From an uncultured Bacteroidales bacterium (GTDB lineage: Bacteria > Bacteroidota > Bacteroidia > Bacteroidales > Paludibacteraceae): a stretch of 64,000 nucleotides of DNA. Under the pieces are notes generated by a model. That model made no database searches, had not been told where the DNA came from, and worked only from the letters and a program-made list of their open reading frames with translations. Both the position numbers and the translations under genes were made by a program. The stretch is taken from positions 1 to 64,000 of the forward strand of contig CALUNA010000004.1 of NCBI GenBank assembly GCA_944321895.1, written 5' to 3'. Below, piece after piece: positions 38,401-49,100 of this stretch (the first letter of the stretch is position 1; each line of letters opens with the position of its first letter).

Positions 38401-39719
38401 ACCCGAATACGGGCATTGTTCTGACGACACAGAACGTGCCTTACGGTTCCAAGTTGTTCGTGAAAGACCAGGATATCTGCACCAAAGGCACCAAGGTCTG
38501 CGAATGGGACCCGTTCAATGCCGTTATCATTGTGGAAAATGACGGTGAAATCCGTTTTGAGGATGTTGTGGAAAACGTTACGTTCAAGACGGAAATTGAT
38601 GATGCCACCGGATTGCGCGAAAAGATTATCATTGAATCCAAAGACAGGAACAAAGTGCCCAGCGCGCATATTGTGGATAAACAAGGCGATGTCTTGCGCA
38701 CGTACAACCTGCCTGTGGGCGCCCACCTGGTTCTGGAAGATGGCGACAAGGTGAAGGTCGGACAAATGTTGATCAAGATTCCGCGTGCAGTCGGCAAAGC
38801 CGGTGATATTACCGGTGGTCTGCCCCGCGTAACGGAATTGTTCGAGGCCCGCAACCCGTCCAATCCGGCTGTCGTGGCTGAAATCGATGGTGAAGTAACC
38901 TTCGGTAAAATCAAACGCGGTAACCGTGAATTGTCGGTAACTTCCAAGTCGGGCGAAGTCAAGAAATACATGATTCCGCTGTCCAAACAGATTCTTGTGC
39001 AGGAAAACGACTTCGTACGTGCCGGAACGCCGTTGTCGGATGGCGCCATTACGCCGACCGATATCCTGCTGATCAAGGGCCCGACGGCTGTACAGGACTA
39101 CATTGTGAACGAAGTGCAGGATGTTTACCGCCTGCAAGGTGTGAAAATCAACGACAAGCACTTTGAAGTTATCGTGCGTCAGATGATGCGTAAGGTTGAA
39201 ATTCAGGACCAGGGCGATACGCGCTTCCTGGAAAAACAGGTAGTGGACAAGAACGAGTTCATGGAAGAAAACGACCGTATCTGGGGCAAGAAAGTTGTTA
39301 CCGATGCCGGCGACTCGGAAACGTTGAAACCCGGCCAGATAATCACCGCACGCAAGTTGCGTGATGAAAATTCCATGCTGAAACGCAGGGACTTGAAACT
39401 GGTGCAGACCCGTGATGCCGTTCCGGCCACTTCGAGCCAGATTTTGCAGGGAATTACCCGTGCCGCCTTGCAGACCAGCAGCTTTATGTCGGCTGCTTCG
39501 TTCCAGGAAACAACGAAGGTACTGAACGACGCTGCCATCAACGGCAAGGTGGACAAACTGGAAGGTATGAAGGAAAACGTGATTTGCGGACATCTGATTC
39601 CTGCCGGTACAGGTCTGCGCGATTTCGACAAACTGATTGTCGGTTCGCGTGACGAGTACGACAAGTTGATGACAGCACGCAAGAATGTTACGGACATTAC
39701 GACTACTACCAATGTGTAA
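35418..39719 (+). CDS. rpoC: DNA-directed RNA polymerase subunit beta-prime
   Basis: The 1433-residue catalytic subunit. The active-site loop NADFDGDQM begins at residue 474, giving metal ligands D476, D478 and D480. An N-terminal zinc site (CHCGKYK and CDRCGVEV) and a second set ([13 protein letters not shown]) are present. It ends before the strong terminator at 39746, closing the operon. 95 bases separate it from rpoB with no hairpin of note. Confidence 0.99.
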   Translation: MAFKNDNKKASFSKISIGLASPEEILKLSSGEVLKPETINYRTYKPERDGLFCERIFGPTRDYECHCGKYKRIRYKGIVCDRCGVEVTEKKVRRERMGHIQLVVPVAHIWYFRSLPNKMGYLLGMPTKKLDAIIYYERYVIIQPGILDGQMHGETQLATGELLTEDEYLDIMEALPRENQMLDDKDPNKFIAKMGAEAVCDLLERLDLDKLSYELRDKASKDTSQQRKAEALKRLQVVESFRASRPRNRPEWMIVKIVPVIPPELRPLVPLDGGRFATSDLNDLYRRVIIRNNRLKRLLEIKAPEVILRNEKRMLQEAVDSLFDNSRKSSAVKSDANRPLKSLSDSLKGKQGRFRQNLLGKRVDYSARSVIVVGPELKMGECGLPKDMAAELYKPFVIRKLIERGIVKTVKSAKKIIDRKDPVIWDILEYVMKGHPVLLNRAPTLHRLGIQAFQPKMIEGKAIQLHPLACTAFNADFDGDQMAVHLPLSNEAILEAQLLMLQSHNILNPANGAPITVPSQDMVLGLYYITKPRDKAKGEGLRFYSPEEAEIAYNEGKVDLHAWIHVKTMDVNDKGELELMNIKTTVGRILVNKCVPKEVGFVNELLSKKSLRDIIGKVIKVCGMATAAKFLDDIKDLGYYMAFKGGLSFNLGDIIIPAEKEQLVAEGNAEVEEIQNNYNMGFITNNERYNQIIDTWTHVNSKLSNVLMKQLAADNQGFNSVYMMLDSGARGSKEQIRQLSGMRGLMAKPQKAGAEGGQIIENPILSNFKEGLSVLEYFISTHGARKGLADTALKTADAGYLTRRLVDVSHDVIVTEEDCGTLRGLVATELKNNEEVVASLYERILGRVSVHDVYHPTTGELIVAAGEEIREEAAQIIQESPIERVEIRSVLTCESKRGVCAKCYGRNLATGKMVNRGEAVGVIAAQSIGEPGTQLTLRTFHVGGVASNVAAENSIVLRYDGRVEFDELRTVDVVNDDKSEYQVVVSRLTEMRVIDPNTGIVLTTQNVPYGSKLFVKDQDICTKGTKVCEWDPFNAVIIVENDGEIRFEDVVENVTFKTEIDDATGLREKIIIESKDRNKVPSAHIVDKQGDVLRTYNLPVGAHLVLEDGDKVKVGQMLIKIPRAVGKAGDITGGLPRVTELFEARNPSNPAVVAEIDGEVTFGKIKRGNRELSVTSKSGEVKKYMIPLSKQILVQENDFVRAGTPLSDGAITPTDILLIKGPTAVQDYIVNEVQDVYRLQGVKINDKHFEVIVRQMMRKVEIQDQGDTRFLEKQVVDKNEFMEENDRIWGKKVVTDAGDSETLKPGQIITARKLRDENSMLKRRDLKLVQTRDAVPATSSQILQGITRAALQTSSFMSAASFQETTKVLNDAAINGKVDKLEGMKENVICGHLIPAGTGLRDFDKLIVGSRDEYDKLMTARKNVTDITTTTNV

Positions 39720-39745
39720 AATGGTATAAGCGTTAGCTTGTAATA

Positions 39746-39787
39746 AATCCGGCCAACCTCGAAAAAGGTTGGCCGGATTGTTTTTTT
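39746..39787 (+). terminator. Terminator of the rpoBC operon
   Basis: A perfect 14-base stem (AATCCGGCCAACCT, 39746-39759, with AGGTTGGCCGGATT, 39766-39779), then a G and a run of T. It is the clearest Rho-independent terminator in the window. Confidence 0.92.
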
Positions 39788-39805
39788 AAATTTGTCAAAT
39801 TATTT

Positions 39806-39837
39806 TTTGCAAATACCGATTTTTTATTCTATTTTTG
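39806..39837 (+). promoter_or_regulatory. Promoter of the tandem lipoprotein genes
   Basis: TTTG (39806-39809), a 20-base spacer and TATTTTTG (39830-39837), just past the rpoBC terminator. It shows that the lipoprotein pair is an independent unit. Confidence 0.75.
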
Positions 39838-39867
39838 CGAAACTAAATCAAATCAGGGAAAAGGACC

Positions 39868-40317
39868 ATGAAAACTATTTTCTGCAAACAGAAAATTTTA
39901 ATTTTTGCATTAGGTCTGGCTGGTGCCAGTATGTTATCTGGATGCAAGGATAAAAATGAGCCACAAATAGTTCAACCGCACGATGTGGTATATGAATTTG
40001 GTCGAGACAATTTTGACGCATTCAGTCCCAGTTATAATTTTATCGCGACACTAGATTCTGCCGAAGTAACAAATGTTATATTACAAAGCGATGAAAAAAG
40101 TTGGGGTTATTTTGGTGTATCAAGAATAAGATTTGATATAGAACAAGAAATTCTTATTTTTGTAAAGCCAGAAAAAATGCACAAAATAAAATGTCGCGGA
40201 ACTTTATACGATGTAAATATAAACAATCAGGAAGATAGTGCGTTCCTTGTTAACATGGGCTTCAAACTTGAAAATATTGTTTATGAAAAACAAGGAACTA
40301 ATCAAAAACAAAGATAA
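39868..40317 (+). CDS. Small lipoprotein of unknown function, first of a tandem pair
   Basis: A 149-residue exported lipoprotein: a hydrophobic signal with LAGASMLSGC, lipidation at C26, then KDKNE, acidic enough to favour outer-membrane or surface placement in Bacteroidota. The mature part (about 123 residues) looks mainly beta. I do not recognise the family. It shares with the next gene the segments AGASM, NEP, HD(V/T)(V/I)Y(E/T)FG, DSA, V(I/V)L(Q/E)S and a QKQR end, so the pair arose by duplication. The DNA is more AT-rich than rpoC, hinting at a different origin. Confidence 0.75.
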   Translation: MKTIFCKQKILIFALGLAGASMLSGCKDKNEPQIVQPHDVVYEFGRDNFDAFSPSYNFIATLDSAEVTNVILQSDEKSWGYFGVSRIRFDIEQEILIFVKPEKMHKIKCRGTLYDVNINNQEDSAFLVNMGFKLENIVYEKQGTNQKQR

Positions 40318-40335
40318 AAAACAAAGGAGCAAACA

Positions 40336-40782
40336 ATGCGTTTAACAAAAAAAATACCATATAAATTAAAAACATTAATACCTGCATTGGGTTTGGCGGG
40401 TGCCAGCATGTTCAGTGCATGTGAATCTAATGAACCTGTAATAAAACAACACGATACAATATATACATTTGGACCAGGAAATTGGTTTGATGCACAAGAA
40501 GAACAAAATATTATTGCATCTGCAGATTCTGCAAACGTCAGATATGTTGTTCTTGAAAGCAATGGCGAAGCCTATCATGGTTCGGGCTCCTTTATTATAA
40601 AAGCCAACATAATGATGTTGCTTGATAATATACCAGAAAAAAACCTTTATAAAATGCGGGGCAGTGGTATTTTACGAGATGTAAATATACAAAGCAAAGA
40701 AGACAGCATTTATCTGACTGACTTTGGCTTTGTTTTTGCTGATGCCGTTAATTATGCAAAACAAGAACAAAAACAACGTTAA
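40336..40782 (+). CDS. Small lipoprotein of unknown function, second of a tandem pair
   Basis: A 148-residue paralogue of the previous gene, 18 bases downstream. Signal with LAGASMFSAC, lipidation at C29, then ESNEP. The same order of short blocks follows, ending KQEQKQR. In the middle, the two differ considerably, so divergence after duplication was substantial. It ends in the bidirectional terminator at 40781. Function unknown. Confidence 0.75.
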   Translation: MRLTKKIPYKLKTLIPALGLAGASMFSACESNEPVIKQHDTIYTFGPGNWFDAQEEQNIIASADSANVRYVVLESNGEAYHGSGSFIIKANIMMLLDNIPEKNLYKMRGSGILRDVNIQSKEDSIYLTDFGFVFADAVNYAKQEQKQR

Positions 40783-40809
40783 AAAATCTGGCAAATGCCA
40801 GATTTTTTT
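40781..40809. terminator. Bidirectional terminator
   Basis: A run of A, TCTGGC, loop AAAT, GCCAGA, then a run of T. The A and T runs make it work on both strands, serving the lipoprotein pair (plus) and the PepSY gene (minus, stop at 40839). Confidence 0.8.
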
Positions 40810-40838
40810 GTGAATTTTTGATTGATATTGCGGGAGAT

Positions 40839-41963
40839 TTATTCTTGTTTCTTTCGTATCCGTTTAATCCATAAATAGTATCCGCTAACCGGTAATGTTC
40901 CACCTGTCATGGCAGCGATGAAATAAAGTATTTTCGTCCAGATGCCGCCCCAGGATCCGGTATGGAATGCATAGAACCAACCGCGTAAGGTTTGCGATTT
41001 GGGTAAATCCTGATAGTATTGGATATGCCGGATTTTACCGTTTTCTGGGTCAAATTTTGCGGTATCCGTACGGCGCACTGCAGATTCCGGATCAGGTGCG
41101 ATTTGTGCATTGTCCATATTGAGTTTTATGCTTTTGTATTGCGGATAATGCATCTGCAATTCTGCCAGCGCGTTGTCCCAAACGGCATAATTGAATGCCG
41201 GTTTTTCCTGTTTTGTTTGTTGTTCTGCCGGTTCTTGCCGGTTTTTGTTTTGCCCGGTCACGGCTGTTGTTTGTGTGTTTGCACCGAACAGGGAATATGC
41301 GGCATTCCGGTACCAGCCGAACGACCATGTCAGTCCGGTCAGGGCCATCAGGAGCAGGAACAAGGTTGCATAAAAACCTAATGCTACGTGGCTGTCATGG
41401 ACAAACCTGCGCCATCCTTTGTTGCAGGACAGTGTCAGACGGTTTTTCAGTGCCTTGCGGGAGCGTGGAATCCAGATAACAAGCCCGCTAATGAGAATCA
41501 GAACCATGAGCAGCGTGCTGATGCCGACGATGGTTTTGCCGAAAGACTGTTCACCTTTCTGTGCCGGCGCGTCCAGCAGCCATCTGTGCAGTTTTCGTAC
41601 TTGCTGGAAAAAGCGGTTTCCCTCAATCCAACCGATAACCTCACCGGTGTACGGGTTTACGCTCAGTGTCTTGCGTCCGGAATTTGTGAAGGACACCTGG
41701 CAGGTTTCATCATGCCGGCCGGAATATTGCAATGCTGTGAGCTGCAGGCTGTCGGGGATTTGTCTGCTTATGCGTGCAACCAGTTCCGATGGTTTGAGTT
41801 TGGCGCAATGGGTGATGTTTTCCACCCGATAAAGCTGTGGCTTTTGCGCCCGCGTGATTTCCTGCTCGAAAACTAATATTGCGCCTGAAAGGCAAATAAT
41901 GCTGATAATCACCCCGACCGGAACAGATAGCCACAGGTGCAGTTTCCTGAAAAGTTTCTTCAT
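40839..41963 (-). CDS. PepSY-domain inner-membrane protein, XusC-like reductase
   Basis: A 374-residue PepSY-associated membrane protein with four membrane segments (near residues 10-33, 143-166, 195-220 and 340-362) and PepSY-type soluble regions between them, with conserved histidines (RKLHLWLSVP, VRKLHRWLLDAP, HDSHVALGFYAT and YAFHTGSWGG) able to hold heme. Such proteins act as siderophore or ferric-iron reductases in the inner membrane. In Bacteroides the XusC protein of the xenosiderophore system is of this kind. The start is the ATG at 41963. It is last in a minus-strand group with a DUF4374 lipoprotein and a TonB receptor. Confidence 0.85.
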   Translation of the reverse strand: MKKLFRKLHLWLSVPVGVIISIICLSGAILVFEQEITRAQKPQLYRVENITHCAKLKPSELVARISRQIPDSLQLTALQYSGRHDETCQVSFTNSGRKTLSVNPYTGEVIGWIEGNRFFQQVRKLHRWLLDAPAQKGEQSFGKTIVGISTLLMVLILISGLVIWIPRSRKALKNRLTLSCNKGWRRFVHDSHVALGFYATLFLLLMALTGLTWSFGWYRNAAYSLFGANTQTTAVTGQNKNRQEPAEQQTKQEKPAFNYAVWDNALAELQMHYPQYKSIKLNMDNAQIAPDPESAVRRTDTAKFDPENGKIRHIQYYQDLPKSQTLRGWFYAFHTGSWGGIWTKILYFIAAMTGGTLPVSGYYLWIKRIRKKQE

Positions 41964-41984
41964 GTTTTTATTTGTTTGCGGCAA

Positions 41985-42016
41985 GCCTGCCCGGTCCTTT
42001 TTGTGGACAGGCAGGC
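41985..42016 (-). repeat. Intercistronic hairpin in the Xus-like operon
   Basis: GCCTGCC (41985-41991) and GGCAGGC (42010-42016) with an inner GTCC/GGAC. It lies in the 77 bases between the DUF4374 gene and the PepSY gene. It has no following T run, so it may protect the upstream mRNA or lower downstream expression. Confidence 0.5.
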
Positions 42017-42040
42017 CTGGAAGTGAACGTTGTCAGTTTG

Positions 42041-43450
42041 TTAGTTCAGTGGAATCATTTTGCCCGTACCGGCAATAGTGGTGCTTCCGCTGACGGTTAT
42101 TCCGGGGGTTGCGGAGGCTGTTTCCGGATTGATTTTGTAGATAACCGGATTTCCATTGTTTACGGAAATGGGCATATAGGCATAACCGTTTTCGAAATAG
42201 GGTGCGGAACCGAAACTGTTGATTTGGTCTTTGGCGGGCAATCCCGTTACGTAAGTCAGTTTTTTCGATTCTCCATCGAAAATGGCCAGTTCGCTTGCTA
42301 CGAATCCGCTTTCCGTGAGCGGGCGGTCGTACATGAGCAGCAGGAAGTAGCTGCCTGTAATGTGCCAGCTGCGCTGGAAAGCCTTTCCTGAACTTTGTTC
42401 TTCCATGTTGCAGTAATAACTGTCGTCAAAAGTTTCCGTGCCGGCCTTGATGCGTACAACGCCGGCCGGCAGGGTGGTTTGCTGGCGCGCATCGGACATG
42501 GTTTTCGCATAGCTTGGCGAAAATATGTATATGTCGCCATTATCGGCTGTCCAGATCATCTGGTAGTACTGTGATCTGTTCCGGCCGCAGGCATAACTGA
42601 TTTTGTCCGTTTTGATAAGTTTTTTGCCGGTCAGGGTTTCATCATCGAAGATGGCAATCCAGCATTCATTCGGATATTGTGTCCACTGCAATTCATCCTT
42701 GTCGTAGGCTCCGCTGCCCGAACCTCCCGACTCGGTTTTGATCAGCTCCTCGTTGCCTGGCAAAACCCATTTGTAGCTGCCGTCCTCGTTTTTCTGCATG
42801 CAACCGTATTGGCTCAGTCCCATCGGTACGGCAGCGCTGTATATCTTGCCGTTGTATTCCACTAATCCGGCAAGGGTTACATATTCACCGTTGCCCAGGA
42901 AATTTTCTGAAAGATAGGTGGAATCCATTGTGTTGGTTGTATATGATTCGGTTGCAGGGTTCAGATAGGAAATGAGAATGGCTTGAGGTATATAGCCGTT
43001 CGCGTCGGCCCATTCCGTTTTTCCGTTGCCGGTGGAAGTGGTCATGATGTAGTCTTTATAGATTCCCCAGGTAGTGAATCGTGACACCTTGAATTCCTTG
43101 TCGCGTTTTTTCAGGTTGTAGTTGCTGTCCATAATGAAGGATTGCGTTGTTCCGGCTTCACCTTGATTGTAGTTGAGGGCATACAGGTATTTGTTGTCGT
43201 AAAAGACCCAGTAAGTGGCTCCTTCGTTTACGAGCCCGTTTCCTACCGGTGAAATGCTGCCTTCATCCAATGTGGTTGCCGTGAGCAGGACGTTGGTTTC
43301 CTGGCCGGATACGCTTGTGGCGGATGCGATGACGTATTCGCCTTTTCGGGTTGCCGTGTCTGGCGTTGCGGGTTCATCGCATGCCGTGAATGTTGTTCCT
43401 GTTATCGCTGTGGCAACGATTACTGCAAAAAAAATGTTTTTTTTCTTCAT
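42041..43450 (-). CDS. DUF4374 surface lipoprotein, XusB-like siderophore-binding protein
   Basis: A 469-residue lipoprotein (signal with TGTTFTAC, lipidated C24) of the DUF4374 family, predicted beta-propeller-like from repeated short strands with YxxD and WxxF segments. In Bacteroides thetaiotaomicron the DUF4374 protein XusB binds enterobactin-type siderophores at the cell surface and works with XusA and XusC. The same three families stand here in the same group. Identity with XusB itself cannot be claimed without alignment; a heme-binding role is the main alternative. Confidence 0.85.
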   Translation of the reverse strand: MKKKNIFFAVIVATAITGTTFTACDEPATPDTATRKGEYVIASATSVSGQETNVLLTATTLDEGSISPVGNGLVNEGATYWVFYDNKYLYALNYNQGEAGTTQSFIMDSNYNLKKRDKEFKVSRFTTWGIYKDYIMTTSTGNGKTEWADANGYIPQAILISYLNPATESYTTNTMDSTYLSENFLGNGEYVTLAGLVEYNGKIYSAAVPMGLSQYGCMQKNEDGSYKWVLPGNEELIKTESGGSGSGAYDKDELQWTQYPNECWIAIFDDETLTGKKLIKTDKISYACGRNRSQYYQMIWTADNGDIYIFSPSYAKTMSDARQQTTLPAGVVRIKAGTETFDDSYYCNMEEQSSGKAFQRSWHITGSYFLLLMYDRPLTESGFVASELAIFDGESKKLTYVTGLPAKDQINSFGSAPYFENGYAYMPISVNNGNPVIYKINPETASATPGITVSGSTTIAGTGKMIPLN

Positions 43451-43492
43451 GTCTTTGATTATTATTTGTTTGTTGATATGTTGATTGGTTTT

Positions 43493-45928
43493 TTATTGTC
43501 TGACATGTTTTTTGTGCTGATGTTTGTGCCGGGTGTCATTGCTGAGATGTATCCGGAATTTGCCGTAAAAGGCTCTTCCTGCCTTTTGCAGGCTGAAATT
43601 GTCATACAGTTTTTCATCCGTCAGGTTCTTGCATTCGAATGCGATGTTGTAGCGCCCGTGTTCCATGCTGTAGCTCAGGCTTATGTTGTGCGAAAACTGG
43701 TTTGGTACCATGTAGGCCGTGTTGCTGGAACCGAAAATCTCCGAGTAGTAGCTGAAACTGTGTAAGTATTGGTTGTCATACGTGATTGTCAGCCTGTTTC
43801 CTTTTTTGCAGAGGTCGTTCCAGTGGAAGTTGATGTCGCAGTCGGCAAACAGGTAGGGCAGGTTGGGCATCCGCTGGCGATAGGCCGGATTTGCAGCGGT
43901 GCTGCCAATGATTGTTTTCATGTTGTCGCGTACGTTCATTTGCGTGAAGTTTCCGCCTATGCTCAACCATTTGCTGAAATCGTATCGTGCTGAGATGTTG
44001 TAGCCCAGCGTCAGTACTTTGCCGTAGTTAATGTAGGTGGCCGCCTGTTTGCCGCCATCCAGGTCGGCAATGTTTCGTTGGATGTAGTCTTGTGTGTTGC
44101 GGTAAACGAAACCGCTTTCGGCATATATGCTGTGCTTGCCGAAAGTGGCGTTGTAGCTTAAATTGAAATTCAGGTTGTCGCTTTTTTCCGGCCGGAGGCT
44201 GACTTCACCCATTTCCAGGTCTTCGTCGCCGAACATTTCTTCAATGGTGGGCAGGCGGCATGCTTTTTCATAGGACAGCTTGGCTTGCAGGCCGGATAGG
44301 ATAAAATATGTGCCGGCAACTCCATAGCCCCAGGAGTCGGATGTGCGTGTTGTACGTACATATTCGGTTAGTTTTGAGTCGGTTGCCATCGGACCGGCTA
44401 CAAACTGGTTGTAATATTTCCCGAATACGGAAATGTTCCAGTGTTCCGAGGGCATCAGCCGGTAGGAAAGTCCCGATATGTTTTTGCGCGTTTCCTTCGG
44501 GATGGCAAATTCCTGTTCTTCCGTAGCCAGCAGTGATGTTGTTTTGCGGTGGAATGTGTTTAGTACATGATTCAGTGTGAAACTGTGCATTTTTCCGATG
44601 CGGTAGTTCAAGGTCAATGTGCCGTTCCAATTGTCGTTGTTGAGGCGTGCGTGCTGGTAGGACTGTTCGCCGGGCGAGTTCATGAGCTGTTTTTCGCCCA
44701 GCCAGTTGTATTCGTATCTTGCTGTGTCTATGTTGGTGGTTATGTTCCGGTTGTAGTTGGCTGTCAGTGTGAGGTCAAGGCCTTTTGTGAACAGATTGTG
44801 CTTGCTGTATTCCAGGGATGGCATCAGCGAGTAACCGCGCCGGTGTTTTTCTCCGTAAACGATTTTCTGGCGTACGCCGGTTTGTATTTCCTGGTACATG
44901 CGCGAGTAGGTGAAACCGAACATGAGCCGGTCTGTCCATTTCTTGTCCACAATTCCGATTTTTGCAATGGCAGCTTCGTTGTGGTAGGTGTCGTTGAATC
45001 GTCTGACCCGTACGATGTTGCTTTCATCAATCGCGTTGTCGCCACCGAAGTTCTGCACGGATGTGTTTACGTAATAATTGTTGTCCGAATAGTTCTGGAA
45101 TGCGTTTATTTCGTATGTAAGTCCGTTCTTGAAAGTCTGTCCGAAATTGACGGATGATTTGTGCGTGTTGAACGACCCGCCGGAATAGGACATGTCCAGA
45201 AACCATTGGCGCCGCTTTTTGCCCGTAACGATATTGATGATTCCACCGATGGCATCGGCTCCGAATCCGACCGGTACGACACCGCGGTATATTTCAATGC
45301 GGTCGGCAAAGTTGATGGGGATGTTGTTCAGTCCGAATGAACTGCCAACGCCTTCCTGCGGCACGCCATCAATGAATATCTTGACATGGTTCCCGCTGAA
45401 ACCGTCAAGGGTTATCTGCATGTCGGAGCCCACGCCGCCCGATTCCCTGAGTTTCAGCCCGGGAGCTTTGGACAAAGCCTCGCCCAGGTTCTTGGTCGTG
45501 TTTTGTAGTCCCTTCGTGTCTACAGCAACGGCATTGTATGCGGAGCGTTTCACACGGCTCACACCGTTGGATGCGACGACAACTTCTTGCAGTTCCGTAA
45601 CGCTTGTTTCGAGCACGATGTCTTGCCGCAAATCTTCATTCGGTTGTAGACGGATTGCCCTTTCTGTTGTTTTGAAACCTATGGCGGATACAATGAGCGT
45701 ATAATTTCCGGCAGGCACTTCCATGCGGAACGTGCCGTTTTCATCTGTGCTGCAGCCGGTATTGGCCTCTTTTAGGAATACGGTTGCAAAGTCAATGTTG
45801 TCTTTCTCGCTGGAAATGACTTTGCCGGAGATACTGGCATTGTTGGAAAATATTTTTTCCGGAAACAGGCAGATTGCCATAACCAGGCAAAGGAATGAAA
45901 ATGTGTGTCGTTTGTCGGTCGTTTTCAA
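43493..45928 (-). CDS. TonB-dependent outer-membrane receptor, XusA-like
   Basis: An 811-residue receptor with a signal peptide (KTTDKRHTFSFLCLVMAICL), an N-terminal carboxypeptidase-regulatory-like domain (SGKVISSEKDNIDFATVFLK onward), a plug with GVPQEGVGSSFGLNNIP and VGFGADAIGGIINIVTG, and a 22-strand-type barrel ending in an aromatic residue pattern. I propose the TTG at 45928 as start: it gives a complete signal peptide and lies just after a promoter at 45953-45983. The ATG at 45880 would remove the positively charged n-region. The frame is open further upstream but lies before the promoter. By context it imports ferric siderophore. Confidence 0.85.
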   Translation of the reverse strand: MKTTDKRHTFSFLCLVMAICLFPEKIFSNNASISGKVISSEKDNIDFATVFLKEANTGCSTDENGTFRMEVPAGNYTLIVSAIGFKTTERAIRLQPNEDLRQDIVLETSVTELQEVVVASNGVSRVKRSAYNAVAVDTKGLQNTTKNLGEALSKAPGLKLRESGGVGSDMQITLDGFSGNHVKIFIDGVPQEGVGSSFGLNNIPINFADRIEIYRGVVPVGFGADAIGGIINIVTGKKRRQWFLDMSYSGGSFNTHKSSVNFGQTFKNGLTYEINAFQNYSDNNYYVNTSVQNFGGDNAIDESNIVRVRRFNDTYHNEAAIAKIGIVDKKWTDRLMFGFTYSRMYQEIQTGVRQKIVYGEKHRRGYSLMPSLEYSKHNLFTKGLDLTLTANYNRNITTNIDTARYEYNWLGEKQLMNSPGEQSYQHARLNNDNWNGTLTLNYRIGKMHSFTLNHVLNTFHRKTTSLLATEEQEFAIPKETRKNISGLSYRLMPSEHWNISVFGKYYNQFVAGPMATDSKLTEYVRTTRTSDSWGYGVAGTYFILSGLQAKLSYEKACRLPTIEEMFGDEDLEMGEVSLRPEKSDNLNFNLSYNATFGKHSIYAESGFVYRNTQDYIQRNIADLDGGKQAATYINYGKVLTLGYNISARYDFSKWLSIGGNFTQMNVRDNMKTIIGSTAANPAYRQRMPNLPYLFADCDINFHWNDLCKKGNRLTITYDNQYLHSFSYYSEIFGSSNTAYMVPNQFSHNISLSYSMEHGRYNIAFECKNLTDEKLYDNFSLQKAGRAFYGKFRIHLSNDTRHKHQHKKHVRQ

Positions 45929-45952
45929 AATATCTACGTTTTTTCTCGGCTG

Positions 45953-45983
45953 CAAAAGTAGTTGGAGGTTGAAAAATCGGCAA
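45953..45983 (-). promoter_or_regulatory. Promoter of the Xus-like operon
   Basis: On the minus strand TTG, a 20-base spacer, then TACTTTTG (one base off the -7 pattern). I see no clear Fur box in the 25 bases between it and the proposed start. Confidence 0.65.
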
Positions 45984-46103
45984 TCGCTAAAAATGGGTAT
46001 TTTTACGGGGGAAATTTTGCCGGCAAATTCATGGTTTTTAGGTATCCTTTTGCGGCTGCTTTTGGGTGCGGGGCCGGAGAAATGCTGTTCAGCCGTCTTG
46101 TAA

Positions 46104-46141
46104 CAAAAAAAATGAGCGCATCCGGAATCATGGATGCGCTC
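46104..46141 (-). terminator. Terminator of carB
   Basis: Read on the minus strand, GAGCGCATCC and GGATGCGCTC form a perfect 10-base stem, followed by a run of eight T. It begins 20 bases after the carB stop. Confidence 0.85.
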
Positions 46142-46161
46142 ACGTGCTGAGGACAAGGGTA

Positions 46162-49100
46162 TTAATATTCACCCCAGGCTTTGATTTGTATGTCTTCCTG
46201 CTTCATGTTGGTAAAAGCAATGATAAACGCGCTTGCCAACCGTGCGTTGGTTATCAGCGGAATGTTGTGGTCTATGGCCGAGCGGCGTATTTTGTAGCCG
46301 TTGGTCAGCTCGCGGCTCGAATGGTTTTTCGGAATGTTGATAACCAGGTCGAAAACATGTTTCGCCATCAGGTCCAGCACATTCTCGCCATCTTCATCGG
46401 GCCAGTTCACAACCTTGGCATTCACGCCGTTTTCTTGCAGGAATTTGGCTGTCCCGTGTGTGGCGTAAATGTTGTAACCGTGTTGCTGCAGCAGTTTGCA
46501 GGGGTCGAGCAGGTCCACTTTCGATTTGACCGCACCCGACGAAACCATAATGGCCTTGTCCTTGCGCGGAATGTTGTTCCCGACGGAAATCATGGCATTC
46601 AGCAAGGCTTCGTCCATGTCGCTGCCCAGGCAGCCCACCTCGCCGGTGGACGACATGTCCACGCCCAGAACGGGGTCGGCCTTGTGCAGGCGCGCAAACG
46701 AGAACTGCGAAGCCTTCACGCCCACATAGTCGATGTCGAAATCATTCTTTTCGGGCTTTTTGAATTCCGCGCCCAACATGATGCGTGTTGCCGTATCAAT
46801 GAAGTTGTATTTCAGTATTTTGCTTACGAACGGGAACGAACGCGATGCCCGCAGGTTGCACTCGATAACCTTGATTTCGTTGTTCCGTGCCAGGAACTGG
46901 ATATTGAACGGGCCGGAAATGTGCAGTGCTTTCGCAATCTGCCGGCTGATGCGTTTGATGCGTCGTCCGGTTTCGTAATAGATTTTTTGTGCGGGGAACA
47001 CCATGGTCGCGTCGCCGGAGTGTACGCCGGCAAATTCAACGTGTTCCGAGATGGCGTAAACCACGATTTCGCCGTTCTGCGCGACGGCATCGAACTCTAT
47101 TTCCTTCGTGTTTTCCAGGAATTGGGACACAACGACAGGAAACTCCTTGGACACTTTGGAGGCCTCGTTCAGGAAAGTCCTCAATTCAGCGTGGTCGTAG
47201 CAGACATTCATGGCCGCACCGCTCAAAACATAGCTCGGGCGCACCAGAACGGGATAGCCTACTTTGTCGATAAAGGCTTCAATGTCCTCGAAACTTGTCA
47301 GTTCCTTCCAGGCCGGCTGGTCTATGCCCAGTTCGTCGAGCATGGCCGAGAATTTCTCGCGGTTTTCGGCACGGTCTATATCGACAGGCGATGTTCCCAA
47401 CACAGGCACGTGCTGGCGGTACAGCTTCATGGCCAGGTTGTTCGGGATTTGTCCGCCCATGGACACGATGACGCCTTTGGGTTTTTCCAGGTCGAGGATA
47501 TCAAGCACGCGTTCCAACGACAATTCATCGAAATACAGGCGGTCGCACATGTCGTAGTCCGTGCTGACGGTTTCAGGATTGTAGTTTATCATGACGGACT
47601 CGTAGCCCAGTTTGCGGGCGGTCTGCACGGCATTGACCGAGCACCAGTCAAATTCCACGGATGAACCGATGCGGTATGCGCCTGAACCCAATACGACAAT
47701 TGATTCCTTGTCGGTGTGCCGTTGCGGCTGGTAGGCTGCGCCTTCGCCGTAGGTCATGTACAGGTAATTCGTTTTGTCCGGATTCTCGGATGCCACCGTG
47801 TTGATGCGCCGGATTTTCGGCACTATGTTGTTTTGCTTTCGCCATGCACGTACACGCAGGTTTTCCGCTTCCATGTTTCCGTCCGGGTTTTCTACATAAC
47901 GGGCAATCTGGAAATCGGAAAAACCGAGGCGTTTGGCTTCGGCAAGGACATCTGCCGGCAAATCTTCTATTTTGTTGTATTTTGAAAGGATTTGTGTATA
48001 GTCAACAATGTTCTTCAGCTTGTTCAGGAACCATTTGTCTATTTTGGTCAGTGCTTCGATTTGCTCGACGGTGTAGCCTTTTTGCAGGGCATCGGCAATT
48101 GCGAAAATACGCAGGTCCGTCGGATGCGAAAGGGCCTCTTCCACATTGTCGAAGGTCAGATCCTTGTTGCCGACAAAACCGTGCATTCCCTGGCCAATCA
48201 TGCGCAGGCCTTTTTGCATGATTTCTTCAAACGATTGTCCGATGGACATGATTTCGCCGACCGATTTCATGCTGGAGCCGATTTCGCGGCTGACTCCGGC
48301 AAATTTGGTCAGGTCCCAGCGTGGTATTTTGACAATCATGTAATCGACACTTGGGGCAACGTATGCGGAATTGCGGGTACCCATTTCGCCGATTTGGTCC
48401 AGCGTGTAGCCCAACGCAAGTTTGGCGGCAACAAAGGCAAGCGGATAGCCGGAGGCTTTGGAGGCCAGGGCCGACGAGCGGCTCAAACGTGCGTTGATTT
48501 CAATGATACGGTAGTCGTTGGTCTGTGCGTTGAATGCGTACTGAATGTTACATTCGCCCACTATGCCGATGTGGCGGACCACACGCACGGAAATTTCCTG
48601 CAACATGTTGATTTGTTCCTGCGTGAGCGATATAATCGGTGCGACCACGATACTTTCGCCGGTGTGGATGCCGAGCGGGTCGAAGTTTTCCATCGGAACT
48701 ACCGTGAAGCAACGGTCCTTTTTGTCGCGGATGACTTCAAATTCAATCTCTTTCCAGCCTTTCAGGCTTTCTTCAACGAGGATTTGCGGCGAGTAGGCCA
48801 GTGCGGATTCGCACAATGTGCGGAACTCCTGTTCGTTGGCGCAAATACCCGAACCCAGACCGCCCAAGGCGTAAGCGGAGCGCACCATGACAGGATAACC
48901 TATCTTGCGGGCAACCTTCAATGCATCTTCCAGGCTTTCAACCGCCTGCGAGTGGGGCGTGAGCGCATTGATTTCTTTCAGTTTCTGTACGAACAAATCG
49001 CGGTCCTCCGTAATCATGATGGCCTCGACCGAAGTGCCCAATACTTCGACACCGTATTTTTTCAGCGTGCCGTTCAGATACAATTCGGTACCGCAATTCA

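Noticed and set aside
46066-47664. Plus-strand open frame of 532 codons opposite carB, and another at 47992-49344
   Set aside because: Both lie wholly or mostly opposite the intact carB gene and have no recognisable domain.
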